Assembly (NCBI GenBank): GCA_945863605.1
Contig: CAMAZP010000001.1
Span: 216,272 to 280,271, forward strand
Reading direction: 5' to 3'
Origin: Chitinophaga pinensis
Lineage (GTDB): Bacteria > Bacteroidota > Bacteroidia > Flavobacteriales_D > Crocinitomicaceae
Length of the DNA: 64,000 bases
Below, in pieces: positions 45,781-54,848 of this stretch (position 1 is the stretch's first letter; the number at the start of each line of letters is the position of its first letter). Made by a program: the position numbers and the translations under genes. The notes beneath the pieces are model-generated. The model made no database searches and was not told where the DNA came from. It saw only the letters and a list, made by a program, of their open reading frames with translations.

Positions 45781-47103
45781 ATGAATCAGTTTAAAAAAGT
45801 AGCATTTTATACCCTTGGTTGCAAGTTGAATTTTTCAGAAACTTCAACGATTTCTCGCTTATTTGAGGAAGCAGGTTTTGCGAAAGTAGAATTTGAAGAA
45901 ACCCCAGATGTGTATGTCATTAACACCTGTTCGGTTACTGAAAATGCAGACAAAAAGTGCAAACAATTAGTGAAACGTGCACAGAAAATCAATCCTGAAT
46001 CTTTTATTGTTATTGTCGGATGTTATGCACAATTGAAACCAGAAGAAATTGCAAAAATACATGGAGTTGATTTGGTACTTGGTGCCAATGAAAAATTTAA
46101 CATATTAAAGCACTTAGAAAATAAAAATTCAAAACTTGAAATCACTGAAGTTTCTTTTGATAATATCAAGAATACCAAAGAATTCGTACCTTCCTATTCT
46201 ATTGGTGACCGTACACGTTCATTTCTAAAAGTACAAGACGGTTGTGATTACTTTTGCTCGTTTTGTACCATTCCATTAGCGAGAGGAAAGAGTAGAAATG
46301 CTTCAGTTGCTGAAACGGTTTTAGAAGCAGAAAAAATTGCTAAAACTGCTGTTAAAGAAGTCGTTCTTACTGGTGTAAATATTGGCGATTTTGGTCAAGG
46401 AGAAGGAGAAAATTTCTTTGATTTAATTAAAGAATTAGATAACATAGATGGAATTGACCGTTTTCGGATTTCATCCATAGAACCCAACTTACTTTCAAAC
46501 GAAATCATTGATTTTTGCTTGAAAGATTCAAAAAGATTTGTTCCCCATTTTCATATTCCATTACAATCAGGTAGCGATCGATTACTCAAGTTAATGCGTA
46601 GAAAATATGAACGTGCTTTGTATGCTCAGCGCGTGATTCAAATCAAATCCATACGTCCTGATGCATGTATTGGAGTAGACGTAATCGTTGGTTTTCCTGG
46701 TGAAACTGATGAAGATTTTATGGACAGTGTAAACTTTTTGAAAGATTTGGATGTTAGCTACTTACACGTATTTACCTATTCTGAACGTGCAAACACAGGT
46801 GCACCAAAATTAGGTGAAAAAGTACCTATGGAAGTTCGTCGCGAAAGAAGCAAACAATTACATCTGTTGTCAGACAGAAAGAAACGTCAATTCTACACCG
46901 AAAATAGTGGAACGGAACGAACTGTACTCTTTGAACACGAAGAAGATGAAGGAATTATGTATGGTTTTACAGAGAATTATATCAAAGTGAAATTTCCATA
47001 TCAGCAAGAATTAACCAATACATTTCAGAAAATTCGCCTTACAGAAATCGATAGAGATGGAATTATGAAATGTGAATTAATAGAAAATTTAGTTACAATT
47101 TAG
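45781..47103 (+). CDS. mtaB: tRNA t6A37 methylthiotransferase
   Basis: This 440-residue radical-SAM enzyme adds the methylthio group to t6A37, giving ms2t6A in tRNAs that read ANN codons. It has the N-terminal UPF0004 domain with three cluster cysteines (TLGCKLN, VINTCSV, VGCYAQ) and the radical-SAM motif CDYFCSFCTIP. A TRAM domain lies at the C-terminus. The GCKLN form is typical of MtaB rather than MiaB. It is first in an operon with PTPS and folE; the next start is 4 nt away. Confidence 0.94.
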   Translation: MNQFKKVAFYTLGCKLNFSETSTISRLFEEAGFAKVEFEETPDVYVINTCSVTENADKKCKQLVKRAQKINPESFIVIVGCYAQLKPEEIAKIHGVDLVLGANEKFNILKHLENKNSKLEITEVSFDNIKNTKEFVPSYSIGDRTRSFLKVQDGCDYFCSFCTIPLARGKSRNASVAETVLEAEKIAKTAVKEVVLTGVNIGDFGQGEGENFFDLIKELDNIDGIDRFRISSIEPNLLSNEIIDFCLKDSKRFVPHFHIPLQSGSDRLLKLMRRKYERALYAQRVIQIKSIRPDACIGVDVIVGFPGETDEDFMDSVNFLKDLDVSYLHVFTYSERANTGAPKLGEKVPMEVRRERSKQLHLLSDRKKRQFYTENSGTERTVLFEHEEDEGIMYGFTENYIKVKFPYQQELTNTFQKIRLTEIDRDGIMKCELIENLVTI

Positions 47104-47107
47104 AAAA

Positions 47108-47539
47108 ATGAAGCCAATTTATATTACACGAAGAGAGACCTTTAACGCTGCACATAAATTATGGCGAGAAGAATGGTCACCTGAGAAAAATTATGAAGTT
47201 TTCGGAAAATGTTCCAACAATAATTGGCATGGACACAACTTTCAACTATTTGTGACAGTGAAAGGAATTCCAAATGAAGAAACGGGGTTTGTGATTAACT
47301 TAAAAACATTAAGTAAAATACTGAAGGAAAAAGTAATTGAGGAAATCGATCACAAAAATTTGAATTTAGATGTTCCATTCTTAAAAGGAATAATGGCATC
47401 AACAGAAAATATAGCGATTGCGATTTGGGATTTAATTGAAGAAGATGTTCGTCAGAATGGTGGTGAATTGGCTCATATCAGAATCATCGAAACGGAAAAT
47501 AATTTTGTAGATTATTACGGAGGAAAAGAGCCGTTTTAA
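47108..47539 (+). CDS. 6-pyruvoyltetrahydropterin synthase-type enzyme
   Basis: This 143-residue PTPS/QueD-superfamily enzyme acts on dihydroneopterin triphosphate, the FolE product. Zinc ligands are His16 (NAAHKLW), His41 and His43 (WHGH). Cys35 is the catalytic cysteine, and IDHKNLN and IETENNF carry the remaining catalytic and pterin-binding residues. The spacing Cys-x5-His-Gly-His and the strings DHKNLxxDVP and STEN resemble animal PTPS; E. coli QueD has Cys-x3-HGH as I recall. It may therefore make 6-pyruvoyltetrahydropterin or still act in queuosine synthesis. It is 29 nt upstream of folE. Confidence 0.85.
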   Translation: MKPIYITRRETFNAAHKLWREEWSPEKNYEVFGKCSNNNWHGHNFQLFVTVKGIPNEETGFVINLKTLSKILKEKVIEEIDHKNLNLDVPFLKGIMASTENIAIAIWDLIEEDVRQNGGELAHIRIIETENNFVDYYGGKEPF

Positions 47540-47568
47540 GTTGTAATTCAAACTAAAAAAAAACAATT

Positions 47569-48135
47569 TTGGAAAATAAAATATTAGAAGAGAATTACCT
47601 TTCAATCATCAAAGCCTTGGGTGAAAATCCAGAGCGCGAAGGTTTACTAAAAACCCCTGAACGTGTTGCTAAAGCGATGCAATTCCTAACAAATGGTTAC
47701 GATATAAATCCCGATGATTTAATCAATCAAGCGATATTTCACGAAGAATATTCTGAAATGGTGTTAGTGAAATCTATTGAGGTTTATTCCCTTTGTGAGC
47801 ACCACATGTTGCCATTTTTTGGTAAAGCGCATATTGCCTATATTCCTGATGGAAAAATTGTTGGTTTGAGTAAAATCCCACGAGTAGTGGATGCGTATTC
47901 AAGACGTTTACAAGTGCAAGAACGTTTGACAATTGAAATAAGAGATTGTATTCAGCGTACCTTGGAACCAAAAGGTGTGGCAGTTGTGATTGAATGTTCA
48001 CACATGTGTATGCAAATGCGTGGCGTACAAAAACAAAATTCTGTAACAACTACAAGCGCATTTACTGGTCTTTTCCTAGAAAACGATGCAACACGTAAAG
48101 AATTTATTAATTTGATTCAAGCGAAATTGCATTAG
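47569..48135 (+). CDS. folE: GTP cyclohydrolase I
   Basis: This 188-residue enzyme converts GTP to 7,8-dihydroneopterin triphosphate, the first step to folate, tetrahydropterin and 7-deazaguanine compounds. Zinc and active-site residues lie in [20 protein letters not shown] and [14 protein letters not shown]. The pterin-binding region [22 protein letters not shown] is intact. The start is TTG 47569; the upstream T-E-R-V-A-K segment is complete from there. It directly follows the PTPS-type gene, which uses its product. Confidence 0.95.
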   Translation: MENKILEENYLSIIKALGENPEREGLLKTPERVAKAMQFLTNGYDINPDDLINQAIFHEEYSEMVLVKSIEVYSLCEHHMLPFFGKAHIAYIPDGKIVGLSKIPRVVDAYSRRLQVQERLTIEIRDCIQRTLEPKGVAVVIECSHMCMQMRGVQKQNSVTTTSAFTGLFLENDATRKEFINLIQAKLH

Positions 48136-48159
48136 TTGTTTTAAAAAGCAGTTTAAAAA

Positions 48160-48618
48160 TTATTGTATACTTAAAATCTCTGTCGATTTTCCATTAAAAA
48201 GGATACATTCACCTTTCGTTTTTCCTAAAAGCAACTCTCCAATTGGCGCTTTTGGATTGATGGCAAAAATTGAAAAACTTTCCATTTTGATGGTGCCAAT
48301 TCCAACAGAGAAATAATACCAACCATTATTTGTTTCTACTAAACTGCCTAAACCAATTTTAGTATGAGAGGTTGTAGGATTAATTTTTTGTAAATTTTCT
48401 TGAATCGTCAATAATTCATTGATTTGTTTAGTCAATTTTTCTTGTTCTAACTGCGCCATTGCAACGCCTGTTTCGTGCTTATCACCAGCTGAATTTTTAG
48501 AATCATTTCGAGATGCAGCATCAAACATTTCTTGAAGAATCGATTTTAAATTTCTAATTCTCAGATTTACTTCGTTACAAACGTTTTGGTAAACTATTTT
48601 TTTATTTAAAACTGACAT
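48160..48618 (-). CDS. GreA/GreB-like protein
   Basis: This 152-residue protein has an N-terminal coiled-coil pair (about residues 10-90) and a C-terminal FKBP-like GreA domain (about 100-152: AINPKAPIGELLLGKTKGE). That architecture suggests binding in the RNA polymerase secondary channel. The hairpin tip (SAGDKHETGVAMAQLEQ) contains Asp and Glu residues as in Gre factors. Homologues in Bacteroidota are often named 3-oxoacyl-ACP synthase, which the sequence does not support. It is convergent with folE. Confidence 0.72.
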   Translation of the reverse strand: MSVLNKKIVYQNVCNEVNLRIRNLKSILQEMFDAASRNDSKNSAGDKHETGVAMAQLEQEKLTKQINELLTIQENLQKINPTTSHTKIGLGSLVETNNGWYYFSVGIGTIKMESFSIFAINPKAPIGELLLGKTKGECILFNGKSTEILSIQ

Positions 48619-48783
48619 TTATTTATGTTTTGTTTATCAAATTATGATTATCGGTTGATTACAAAGTAAACGAATATTGAAGAGAGTTAGAAAATTTATA
48701 GTTTAATTCATAGTTATATTTCAAAGTAACAATTATCTCTAATTTTACATTTTCGTTTTAAAGTATCAAAAGCAAAATTTTCA

Positions 48784-50889
48784 ATGGTTTCTTATATTCA
48801 AGCTAACTCTAATCTTTCAGAAAAATCAATTGTAAATACACTTCAATTATTGAATGAAGGAGCAACAGTTCCTTTTATTGCGCGCTATCGCAAGGAAATG
48901 ACTGGTGGTTTGGATGAAGTGGAAATTGCTTTGATTCGCGATCTTGGAAAGAAATACGATGAGTTAATTGCTCGACAGCAAACGATTTTAAATTCGATTG
49001 AAGAACAAGGAAAATTAACTCCTGAATTAAAAGAAAAAATCACTACTTGTTTAGATGCTATCATTCTGGAAGACATTTACTTACCTTATAAACAGAAACG
49101 TCAAACAAAAGGGGATAAAGCGAAGAAATTAGGTTTAGAGCCTTTAGCAAAAATGATTATGTCGCAGCGTGGTGGAGATCCGTTTTCAATGGCTGATAAA
49201 TTTGTGAAGGGAGATGTAGAAGATGAAAAAATGGCTATTGATGGTGCAAAAGATATTATTGCTGAATGGATCAATGAAAATGGTGCAGCTCGCGCAAAAA
49301 TTCGTTATTTGTTCCAACGAAAGTCTTTGTTAGCCTCAAAAATGGTGAAAGGTAAAGAAGAAGAAGGTGCAAAATACCGCGATTATTTCGACTTTTCAGA
49401 ACCTTTGTATAAATGTGCTTCTCATCGCTTATTAGCTTTGGTTCGTGCTGAACGTGAAGGTTTTATTTCCTTAAAAGCACAACCCGACCAAGCGGAAGCG
49501 ATTGAATCTTTAGAACGCTTTTTTGTGAAAGGAAATGACGCTTGTGCAACAATTGTGGGTGAAGCGTGTAAAGAATCTTACAAACGTTTGATGTGTCCTT
49601 CGCTTGAAAATGAAATTTTGAGTGAAGCCAAAGAAAAAGCGGATAAAGAAGCGATTAAGATTTTTACGACGAATTTACGCCAATTACTTTTAGCGCCACC
49701 TTTGGGTTCAAAGCGAATTTTGGCAATTGACCCGGGATTTAGAACGGGTTGTAAAGTAGTGTGCATTGATGAATCAGGAGATTTGTTAATGAATCAAACG
49801 ATATACCCACATCCACCGCAAAATGAAAGTTCGGCCGCAAAATCAAAAATTGCACAGTTTGTACAAGCGTATAAAATTCAAGCGATTGCGATTGGCGATG
49901 GAACAGCAGGTCGAGAAACGGAAGCCTTAATTAAACAAATTCGTTTCGACCGCGAAGTCGAGGTATTTGTGGTGCGTGAAGATGGTGCTTCGATTTATTC
50001 TGCTAGTCCAATTGCTCGCAAGGAATTCCCAACGTATGATGTTACTGTTCGTGGTTCTGTTTCCATTGGTCGACGTTTGATGGATCCATTGGCGGAATTG
50101 GTGAAAATTGACCCAAAATCAATAGGAGTGGGGCAATATCAGCACGAAGTCAATCAAAATTTATTGAAAGATGCATTGGATGATGTAGTTATTTCGTGTG
50201 TAAACTCAGTAGGAGTGGATTTGAATACAGCCTCGCCTTATTTATTGAGTTACGTTTCTGGCTTGGGACCAACTTTAGCAGAAAATATTGTTGCATATCG
50301 TACTGAAAATGGTGGAATTCGCTCGCGTGAAGAATTGAAAAAAGTGAAACGTTTAGGTGAAAAAGCATACGAACAAGCAGCTGGATTTTTGCGCGTAAGA
50401 AACTCAGAAAATCCGTTAGATAATTCAGCGGTACATCCTGAAAGTTATAAAGTGGTGCAGTCAATGGCGAGGAAATTACAAGTGGATTTAAAGACTTTAA
50501 TTGGCAATGATGATTTATTGAAAGAAATAAAGAAAATTGATTTTCAGGAAATTGATTCCTACACATTTGATGACATCATAAAAGAGCTTAAAAAACCAGG
50601 ACGCGACCCACGAAAAAAAGCGAAAGTTTTGGAGTTTGATTCTTCCATTCGAACGATGGACGATTTGAGAATTGGAATGATTCTACCTGGAATTGTTACA
50701 AATGTAACTGCTTTTGGAGCTTTTGTAAACATTGGAATCAAAGAAAATGGCTTGATTCACAAATCGAATTTAGCAGAAACCTACGTCGAAGATCCAGCAC
50801 AGTTTATTTCTTTACACGAACACGTTTCTGTTCAGGTTTTAGAGATTGATGCAAGTAGAAAACGAGTAGGGTTGAAGCGGGTGAAGTAA
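48784..50889 (+). CDS. tex: Tex-type transcriptional accessory protein
   Basis: This 701-residue S1-domain RNA-binding protein belongs to the Tex/YhgF family, related to eukaryotic Spt6. Domains in order are an N-terminal helical region (FIARYRKEMTGGLDE), a YqgF/RNase H-like domain (ILAIDPGFRTGCKVVCID, near 318), HhH motifs (SGLGPTLAENIVAYRTENGG, near 495) and a C-terminal S1 domain (GIVTNVTAFGAFVNIGIKENGLIH, near 636). The length is slightly short of the usual 720-780. It acts in transcription or RNA processing; no operon partner is clear. Confidence 0.94.
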   Translation: MVSYIQANSNLSEKSIVNTLQLLNEGATVPFIARYRKEMTGGLDEVEIALIRDLGKKYDELIARQQTILNSIEEQGKLTPELKEKITTCLDAIILEDIYLPYKQKRQTKGDKAKKLGLEPLAKMIMSQRGGDPFSMADKFVKGDVEDEKMAIDGAKDIIAEWINENGAARAKIRYLFQRKSLLASKMVKGKEEEGAKYRDYFDFSEPLYKCASHRLLALVRAEREGFISLKAQPDQAEAIESLERFFVKGNDACATIVGEACKESYKRLMCPSLENEILSEAKEKADKEAIKIFTTNLRQLLLAPPLGSKRILAIDPGFRTGCKVVCIDESGDLLMNQTIYPHPPQNESSAAKSKIAQFVQAYKIQAIAIGDGTAGRETEALIKQIRFDREVEVFVVREDGASIYSASPIARKEFPTYDVTVRGSVSIGRRLMDPLAELVKIDPKSIGVGQYQHEVNQNLLKDALDDVVISCVNSVGVDLNTASPYLLSYVSGLGPTLAENIVAYRTENGGIRSREELKKVKRLGEKAYEQAAGFLRVRNSENPLDNSAVHPESYKVVQSMARKLQVDLKTLIGNDDLLKEIKKIDFQEIDSYTFDDIIKELKKPGRDPRKKAKVLEFDSSIRTMDDLRIGMILPGIVTNVTAFGAFVNIGIKENGLIHKSNLAETYVEDPAQFISLHEHVSVQVLEIDASRKRVGLKRVK

Positions 50890-50916
50890 AAAGTTAGAAT
50901 TTATTAAGAAATTTAA

Positions 50917-51288
50917 ATGGAAAATTCCAAATCGCCTTATGATAGCTTGAAATTCAAAACGATTGATGAATATCACGATTTTCAAGCTCCTGAAATTCAA
51001 CTAAAATTACAAGAACTTAGAGAAATCATAAAAGAATCTTTGGTCGATTGTGAAGAGGTAATAAGTTATAATATGCCTGCTTTCAAGAAAAAAAAAGTTA
51101 TAGTTTACTATGCTGCAAATAAACATCATATTGGTTTTTACCCAACACCGACACCAATTATTGAATTTCAAAAAGAATTATTGCCTTACAAAACTTCAAA
51201 AGGAGCAATTCAATTCCCATTAAATGAGCCACTTCCAAAAGAATTGATTCAACGAATTGTAAAATTTAGGGACAATGAAGTTCGTTAA
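50917..51288 (+). CDS. DUF1801 / YdhG-like protein
   Basis: This 123-residue soluble protein has the DUF1801 (frataxin-like fold) pattern: FKTIDEYHDFQAPEIQLKLQELREIIKE, then EEVISYNMPAFKKKKVIVYYAANKHHIGFYPTP. The B. subtilis relative is described as an iron chaperone, but most members are uncharacterised. It begins 27 nt after tex, in the same direction. Confidence 0.82.
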   Translation: MENSKSPYDSLKFKTIDEYHDFQAPEIQLKLQELREIIKESLVDCEEVISYNMPAFKKKKVIVYYAANKHHIGFYPTPTPIIEFQKELLPYKTSKGAIQFPLNEPLPKELIQRIVKFRDNEVR

Positions 51289-51345
51289 TTCAATTTCCGT
51301 CTGAACTAATATGTTATTAATACGTTATATTTAATTAAAACAAAT

Positions 51346-51957
51346 ATGGATAAATTTGATTTATTAAATAGCACGCTACTAAATACGATGACTTATCAAG
51401 CGTATTTTAAGCTTACTGAAGAACTACTTGGTGAAGGAAAAACAACTGGTCCCAATCAAACTGAAGATTATGTTCATTACACGAATTTGAATTTTCACAG
51501 AATGAAAAGATTGTATAAAACTGTAACCATCAATTCTGAATTAGCAACTCAAATTCAATCAATTACACTCCCTCAAACTTGGCTTGTGATATCTGAAGCT
51601 TGGTGTGGAGATGCAGCTCAAAATGTTCCAATTCTTCAAAAAATGGCTGATTTATCTCAAAATGTGGAGCTAAAAATAATTTTGAGAGATGAGAATTTAG
51701 AGTTAATGGATTTGTATTTAACAAACGGTGGACGTTCAATTCCAAAGTTAATAGCATTGGATAATTCAACTCAAAATGAGTTATTCACTTGGGGCCCAAG
51801 ACCTTCAACTATTCAAAAAGTGATGAATGAACTTAAAGCGGAGAATGTTAGTCAAATAAGTGAAATTGTTGAGAAAATTCAAATTGCTTACAATGCAGAT
51901 AAAAGTCAATCTATTCAAAATGAGTTTCTACAATTACTAACAGAAAAAAATAATTAA
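51346..51957 (+). CDS. Thioredoxin-fold protein with one active-site cysteine
   Basis: This 203-residue cytoplasmic protein has a thioredoxin-like core at about residues 78-150: WLVISEAWCGDAAQNVPIL, IILRDEN, and GGRSIPKLIAL with the cis-proline. The CxxC position reads C-G-D-A, so only the first cysteine is kept and dithiol chemistry is unlikely. No signal peptide. It may act as a monothiol enzyme or bind glutathione. The downstream gene starts 2 nt after its stop. Confidence 0.82.
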   Translation: MDKFDLLNSTLLNTMTYQAYFKLTEELLGEGKTTGPNQTEDYVHYTNLNFHRMKRLYKTVTINSELATQIQSITLPQTWLVISEAWCGDAAQNVPILQKMADLSQNVELKIILRDENLELMDLYLTNGGRSIPKLIALDNSTQNELFTWGPRPSTIQKVMNELKAENVSQISEIVEKIQIAYNADKSQSIQNEFLQLLTEKNN

Positions 51958-51959
51958 TT

Positions 51960-52388
51960 ATGCAAAATTACAAGAATCACCTGCGATTAAATCCTGCTCA
52001 TCATTTTATCTTAATTCCAATTGTTGCAACCCTATTTATTTGGAGTATTGTTTACTTTTTTCAAAGTGAAAATGGGTTTACAGAAAAAATAATCTTTATA
52101 CTTTTTAGCATTAGTCTCATTATTGTTTCAATGATTACGAGAGTTTACGCACTCAAAAATCAAGATCGTATCATTCGATTGGAAATGCGCCAACGCTATT
52201 TTGAATTAACTGGAAAATCATTCAATGACAAGGAAAAACAATTACGACTTGGTCAAATAATAGCTTTACGTTTTGCTTCAAATGTTGAGCTTTTGGAATT
52301 AATTGAAAAATCGATTAAAGATAATTTAACGAATAAAGAAATCAAATTAGCAGTAAAAGATTGGCAAGCAGATACAAATAGAATATAG
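51960..52388 (+). CDS. DUF6526 family membrane protein
   Basis: This 142-residue protein has two closely spaced transmembrane helices (about 16-35 and 46-66) joined by a short polar loop, then a soluble helical tail of about 75 residues (LEMRQRYFELTGKSF...LRFASNVELLELIEKS). This matches DUF6526 as I recall it. The function is unknown. It is 2 nt downstream of the thioredoxin-like gene, so the two are co-transcribed. Confidence 0.75.
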   Translation: MQNYKNHLRLNPAHHFILIPIVATLFIWSIVYFFQSENGFTEKIIFILFSISLIIVSMITRVYALKNQDRIIRLEMRQRYFELTGKSFNDKEKQLRLGQIIALRFASNVELLELIEKSIKDNLTNKEIKLAVKDWQADTNRI

Positions 52389-52396
52389 ACATTACA

Positions 52397-53542
52397 CTAT
52401 TTCTCATTTAATAAACCAATTGCTATCTTCATTCGAATGATTCTTTTCACAGAAGCATCAGCTTTGAGCTTGAAATTTTTATCTTTTCTGTAAGCACTCA
52501 GCAATTCGTCATGCGATTTCTTAACATCTAAAGGCATTAATAAAATATCACAACCTGCGTTGATTGCTTTAAATGAAGCTTGAGGAACACTTGCGACACC
52601 ACCCATATTCATTGCGTCAGTTACAATTAGTCCTTCAAACTGTAGACTATCACGTAAAAGATTTGTCACAATTTTTTCAGAACAAGTTGAGGGTAGACCT
52701 TCAGTGTCGAATTTTTTATTGTTCACTACGGCAATATGAGCTACCATAATTGACAAAACACCATTATCAATTAATTCTGGATAATTTTTGACTTCCTTCA
52801 TCTCACCATCAATTGATTGTAAAGAGTGATGCGTGTCGCCTGAAACTAATCCATGTCCGGGGAAATGTTTAGCAGTGGCAATTATATTGTTTTTTTGAGT
52901 GATTTGGATAAATTCGTCAGACCATGGAATTAAATTTTCGGCGATTGCTCCAAAACCTCGGTAACCGACTGTTTTATTGGCTGACATATCTACAACAGGC
53001 GCAAAATTATAATTGATTCCAATTGCATTTAAGTCAGTAGAAATCGTTTGAGCAACCATTGAAACTTCTTCAATAGAATTTACTTCATTTGCTTTTTTAA
53101 CTTGAGTTGAACCTGTAATTTTACGGTTAACTAAACTTGGTTCAGCGTCAGCACTGTAAAGAAATGGTAAGTTTCCAATTTTTTTATTGCTTGTTTCAAA
53201 GTCCTTAATCCAAGTTGTGAATTCTTCTTTAGTCCCATTTAACATCAGAACACCACCTATTAATCGCTCTTTAATGTATTGATCAATTTGGTCTTTGGTC
53301 TTTCCTAAACGTCCAACTGCAGGCATGATTAATTGAGCGATTCTTGCAGTATCATCCAATTCTTTAAAAATGCGATCTACTTCTTTGTCAAGTTCTTTAT
53401 TTTCGGTTAAAAAATCTGAAAGTGCAAAATTGATTTTTGAAATTGGTTGTTTGATTACTTTTTTTACTTCTTTAGTTGGACTTTGTGCGCAACTATGGAA
53501 TAACATTGAACTTAAAACAACAACTGATATTAATTTGAACAT
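52397..53542 (-). CDS. GH3 beta-N-acetylhexosaminidase-like lipoprotein
   Basis: This 381-residue glycoside hydrolase family 3 protein resembles NagZ, which removes GlcNAc from peptidoglycan fragments. AKHFPGHGLVSGDTHHSL contains the His-Asp pair used as acid/base in NagZ, and the nucleophile Asp is in GLIVTDAMNMGGVA. The N-terminus MFKLISVVVLSSMLFHSC ends in a lipobox, so the protein is probably membrane-anchored outside the cytoplasm. This supports ATG 53542 rather than TTG 53557. With Mpl in the same window, wall recycling or predatory wall degradation are both possible. Confidence 0.85.
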   Translation of the reverse strand: MFKLISVVVLSSMLFHSCAQSPTKEVKKVIKQPISKINFALSDFLTENKELDKEVDRIFKELDDTARIAQLIMPAVGRLGKTKDQIDQYIKERLIGGVLMLNGTKEEFTTWIKDFETSNKKIGNLPFLYSADAEPSLVNRKITGSTQVKKANEVNSIEEVSMVAQTISTDLNAIGINYNFAPVVDMSANKTVGYRGFGAIAENLIPWSDEFIQITQKNNIIATAKHFPGHGLVSGDTHHSLQSIDGEMKEVKNYPELIDNGVLSIMVAHIAVVNNKKFDTEGLPSTCSEKIVTNLLRDSLQFEGLIVTDAMNMGGVASVPQASFKAINAGCDILLMPLDVKKSHDELLSAYRKDKNFKLKADASVKRIIRMKIAIGLLNEK

Positions 53543-53652
53543 AATTTTTTTATTCAAAACTAATTACTTTATAAGGTAAAAAATTAGTTGATTATTAAAT
53601 TAACTAATATTAAAAAGTTGAAAACTGATAGTAGTATCTTTTTACAATCAAC

Positions 53653-54336
53653 TCAATACAAGTCTTTTCTATATCCAACGTTAAATGTAAAAAACAATTG
53701 AGAATATAATTGAGAAAAGGACGCTGTTTGATTGTTAGCTTTTCCGAAAAGAGCATACTGCCCATTAATATCAAAATAAAAAGTTCCAGTAGCAGGAATT
53801 GTGTATTTAAGTCCTCCTTGAAGTCCTGCCGCAATACTTATTATGTTTCCTTTATCTTGTTCATTGGGAGAAGTGATATAATTTGGTTCCCATTGAAATA
53901 CACCTGTAACATCACTTTTTTCATAATCTCTTTTTACTGTATTAAAAAACAACATGAAATTAGTGCCACCATATAGTGAAAAACCATTGTCATAATCGTT
54001 CCCCAAATATCTTCTTGTTCCACCTTCAATCGTAAAATAACTAGTCTTTGAAACATAATTTACAGAAAGCACATTAGGTGTTGTCGTAACATCAACAGCC
54101 GTTACATATGTGGAATACTTATCATCTTCTTTTTGAGGGAAATAATATCCAACTCGACCATAAAAAGTAACATCATTGCTTCTTGGCAATTCAATTCCAC
54201 CATGGAAACCAAAAAATGGTTTAGGAACAGTAAATCCTTTTAAAACTCCAGTTCCTGCATTAATACTAATTTGAGAAATTGATTGAAAGGACAATACAAT
54301 CATTAAAAAAGCAACCGAAAGTTTCATATTTTTCAT
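53653..54336 (-). CDS. Outer-membrane beta-barrel-like protein
   Basis: This 227-residue protein has a signal peptide (MKLSVAFLMIVLSFQSISQ) and then alternating aromatic/glycine strands such as FYGRVGYYF, FTIEGGTRRYLG and FSLYGGTNFMLFFN. It ends with a beta-strand FTFNVGYRKDLY whose near-terminal aromatic residue is typical of barrel proteins. No family is recognised. Its ATG overlaps the tag stop as ATGA, so it is probably translated from the tag transcript, an odd pairing. Confidence 0.7.
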   Translation of the reverse strand: MKNMKLSVAFLMIVLSFQSISQISINAGTGVLKGFTVPKPFFGFHGGIELPRSNDVTFYGRVGYYFPQKEDDKYSTYVTAVDVTTTPNVLSVNYVSKTSYFTIEGGTRRYLGNDYDNGFSLYGGTNFMLFFNTVKRDYEKSDVTGVFQWEPNYITSPNEQDKGNIISIAAGLQGGLKYTIPATGTFYFDINGQYALFGKANNQTASFSQLYSQLFFTFNVGYRKDLY

Positions 54337-54845
54337 TTTAATTTAAAATTTGGACAATCATTTTTGTGAGCTCCTGGTAAAATCGTTATGCTCATTAAAA
54401 ATTCATTCACAATTTCTTTGCCAACAAATTTAAAGTTCTTTTTAAATAATTTTACCCAATCTTCTAAAGTAATTTCACCTTGAAGTTTCAACCAATTATA
54501 AAAAGAACCATTTTCTTCAACAATTTTAATTACTTGTTTAGCATTATTGATAACAGCATTAATCTTTAATTTGTTTCGTATAATCCCTTTGTTTTGTAAT
54601 AATTCTTCAATTTTATAATCATCGTACATGGCGATTTTGTAAAAGTTATAATTATCAAAAGCTACAAGAAATACATCTTGTTTCTTTAAAATGGTTTCCC
54701 AAGAAAGACCTGCTTGATTAATTTCTAGAATTAATCGGCCAAATAATTCAAAGTCATCTGTCAATTCAACTCCATAAAATTTATCATGGTAAACTCTATG
54801 AACATTGTCAATCGGTAAATTTTTACAAAAATCACAATAAGACAT
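54333..54845 (-). CDS. tag: DNA-3-methyladenine glycosylase I
   Basis: This 170-residue HhH-type base-excision enzyme removes 3-methyladenine from DNA. YHDKFYGVELTDDFELFGRLILEINQAGLSWETILKK is the family core with the active-site Glu and Trp. The zinc snap is visible as Cys4 in MSYCDFC, His17-18 in VYHD, and a C-terminal His-x3-Cys (HKNDC). E. coli Tag has the same layout, as I recall. ATG 54845 is chosen because it sits 3 nt from a perfect -7 box, and the codon at 54851 lies inside the box. Confidence 0.92.
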   Translation of the reverse strand: MSYCDFCKNLPIDNVHRVYHDKFYGVELTDDFELFGRLILEINQAGLSWETILKKQDVFLVAFDNYNFYKIAMYDDYKIEELLQNKGIIRNKLKINAVINNAKQVIKIVEENGSFYNWLKLQGEITLEDWVKLFKKNFKFVGKEIVNEFLMSITILPGAHKNDCPNFKLK

Positions 54846-54848
54846 AAT

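Noticed and set aside
50189..50566. 125-codon open frame on the minus strand
   Set aside because: Lies inside tex on the opposite strand, with no promoter and composition of a shadow frame.
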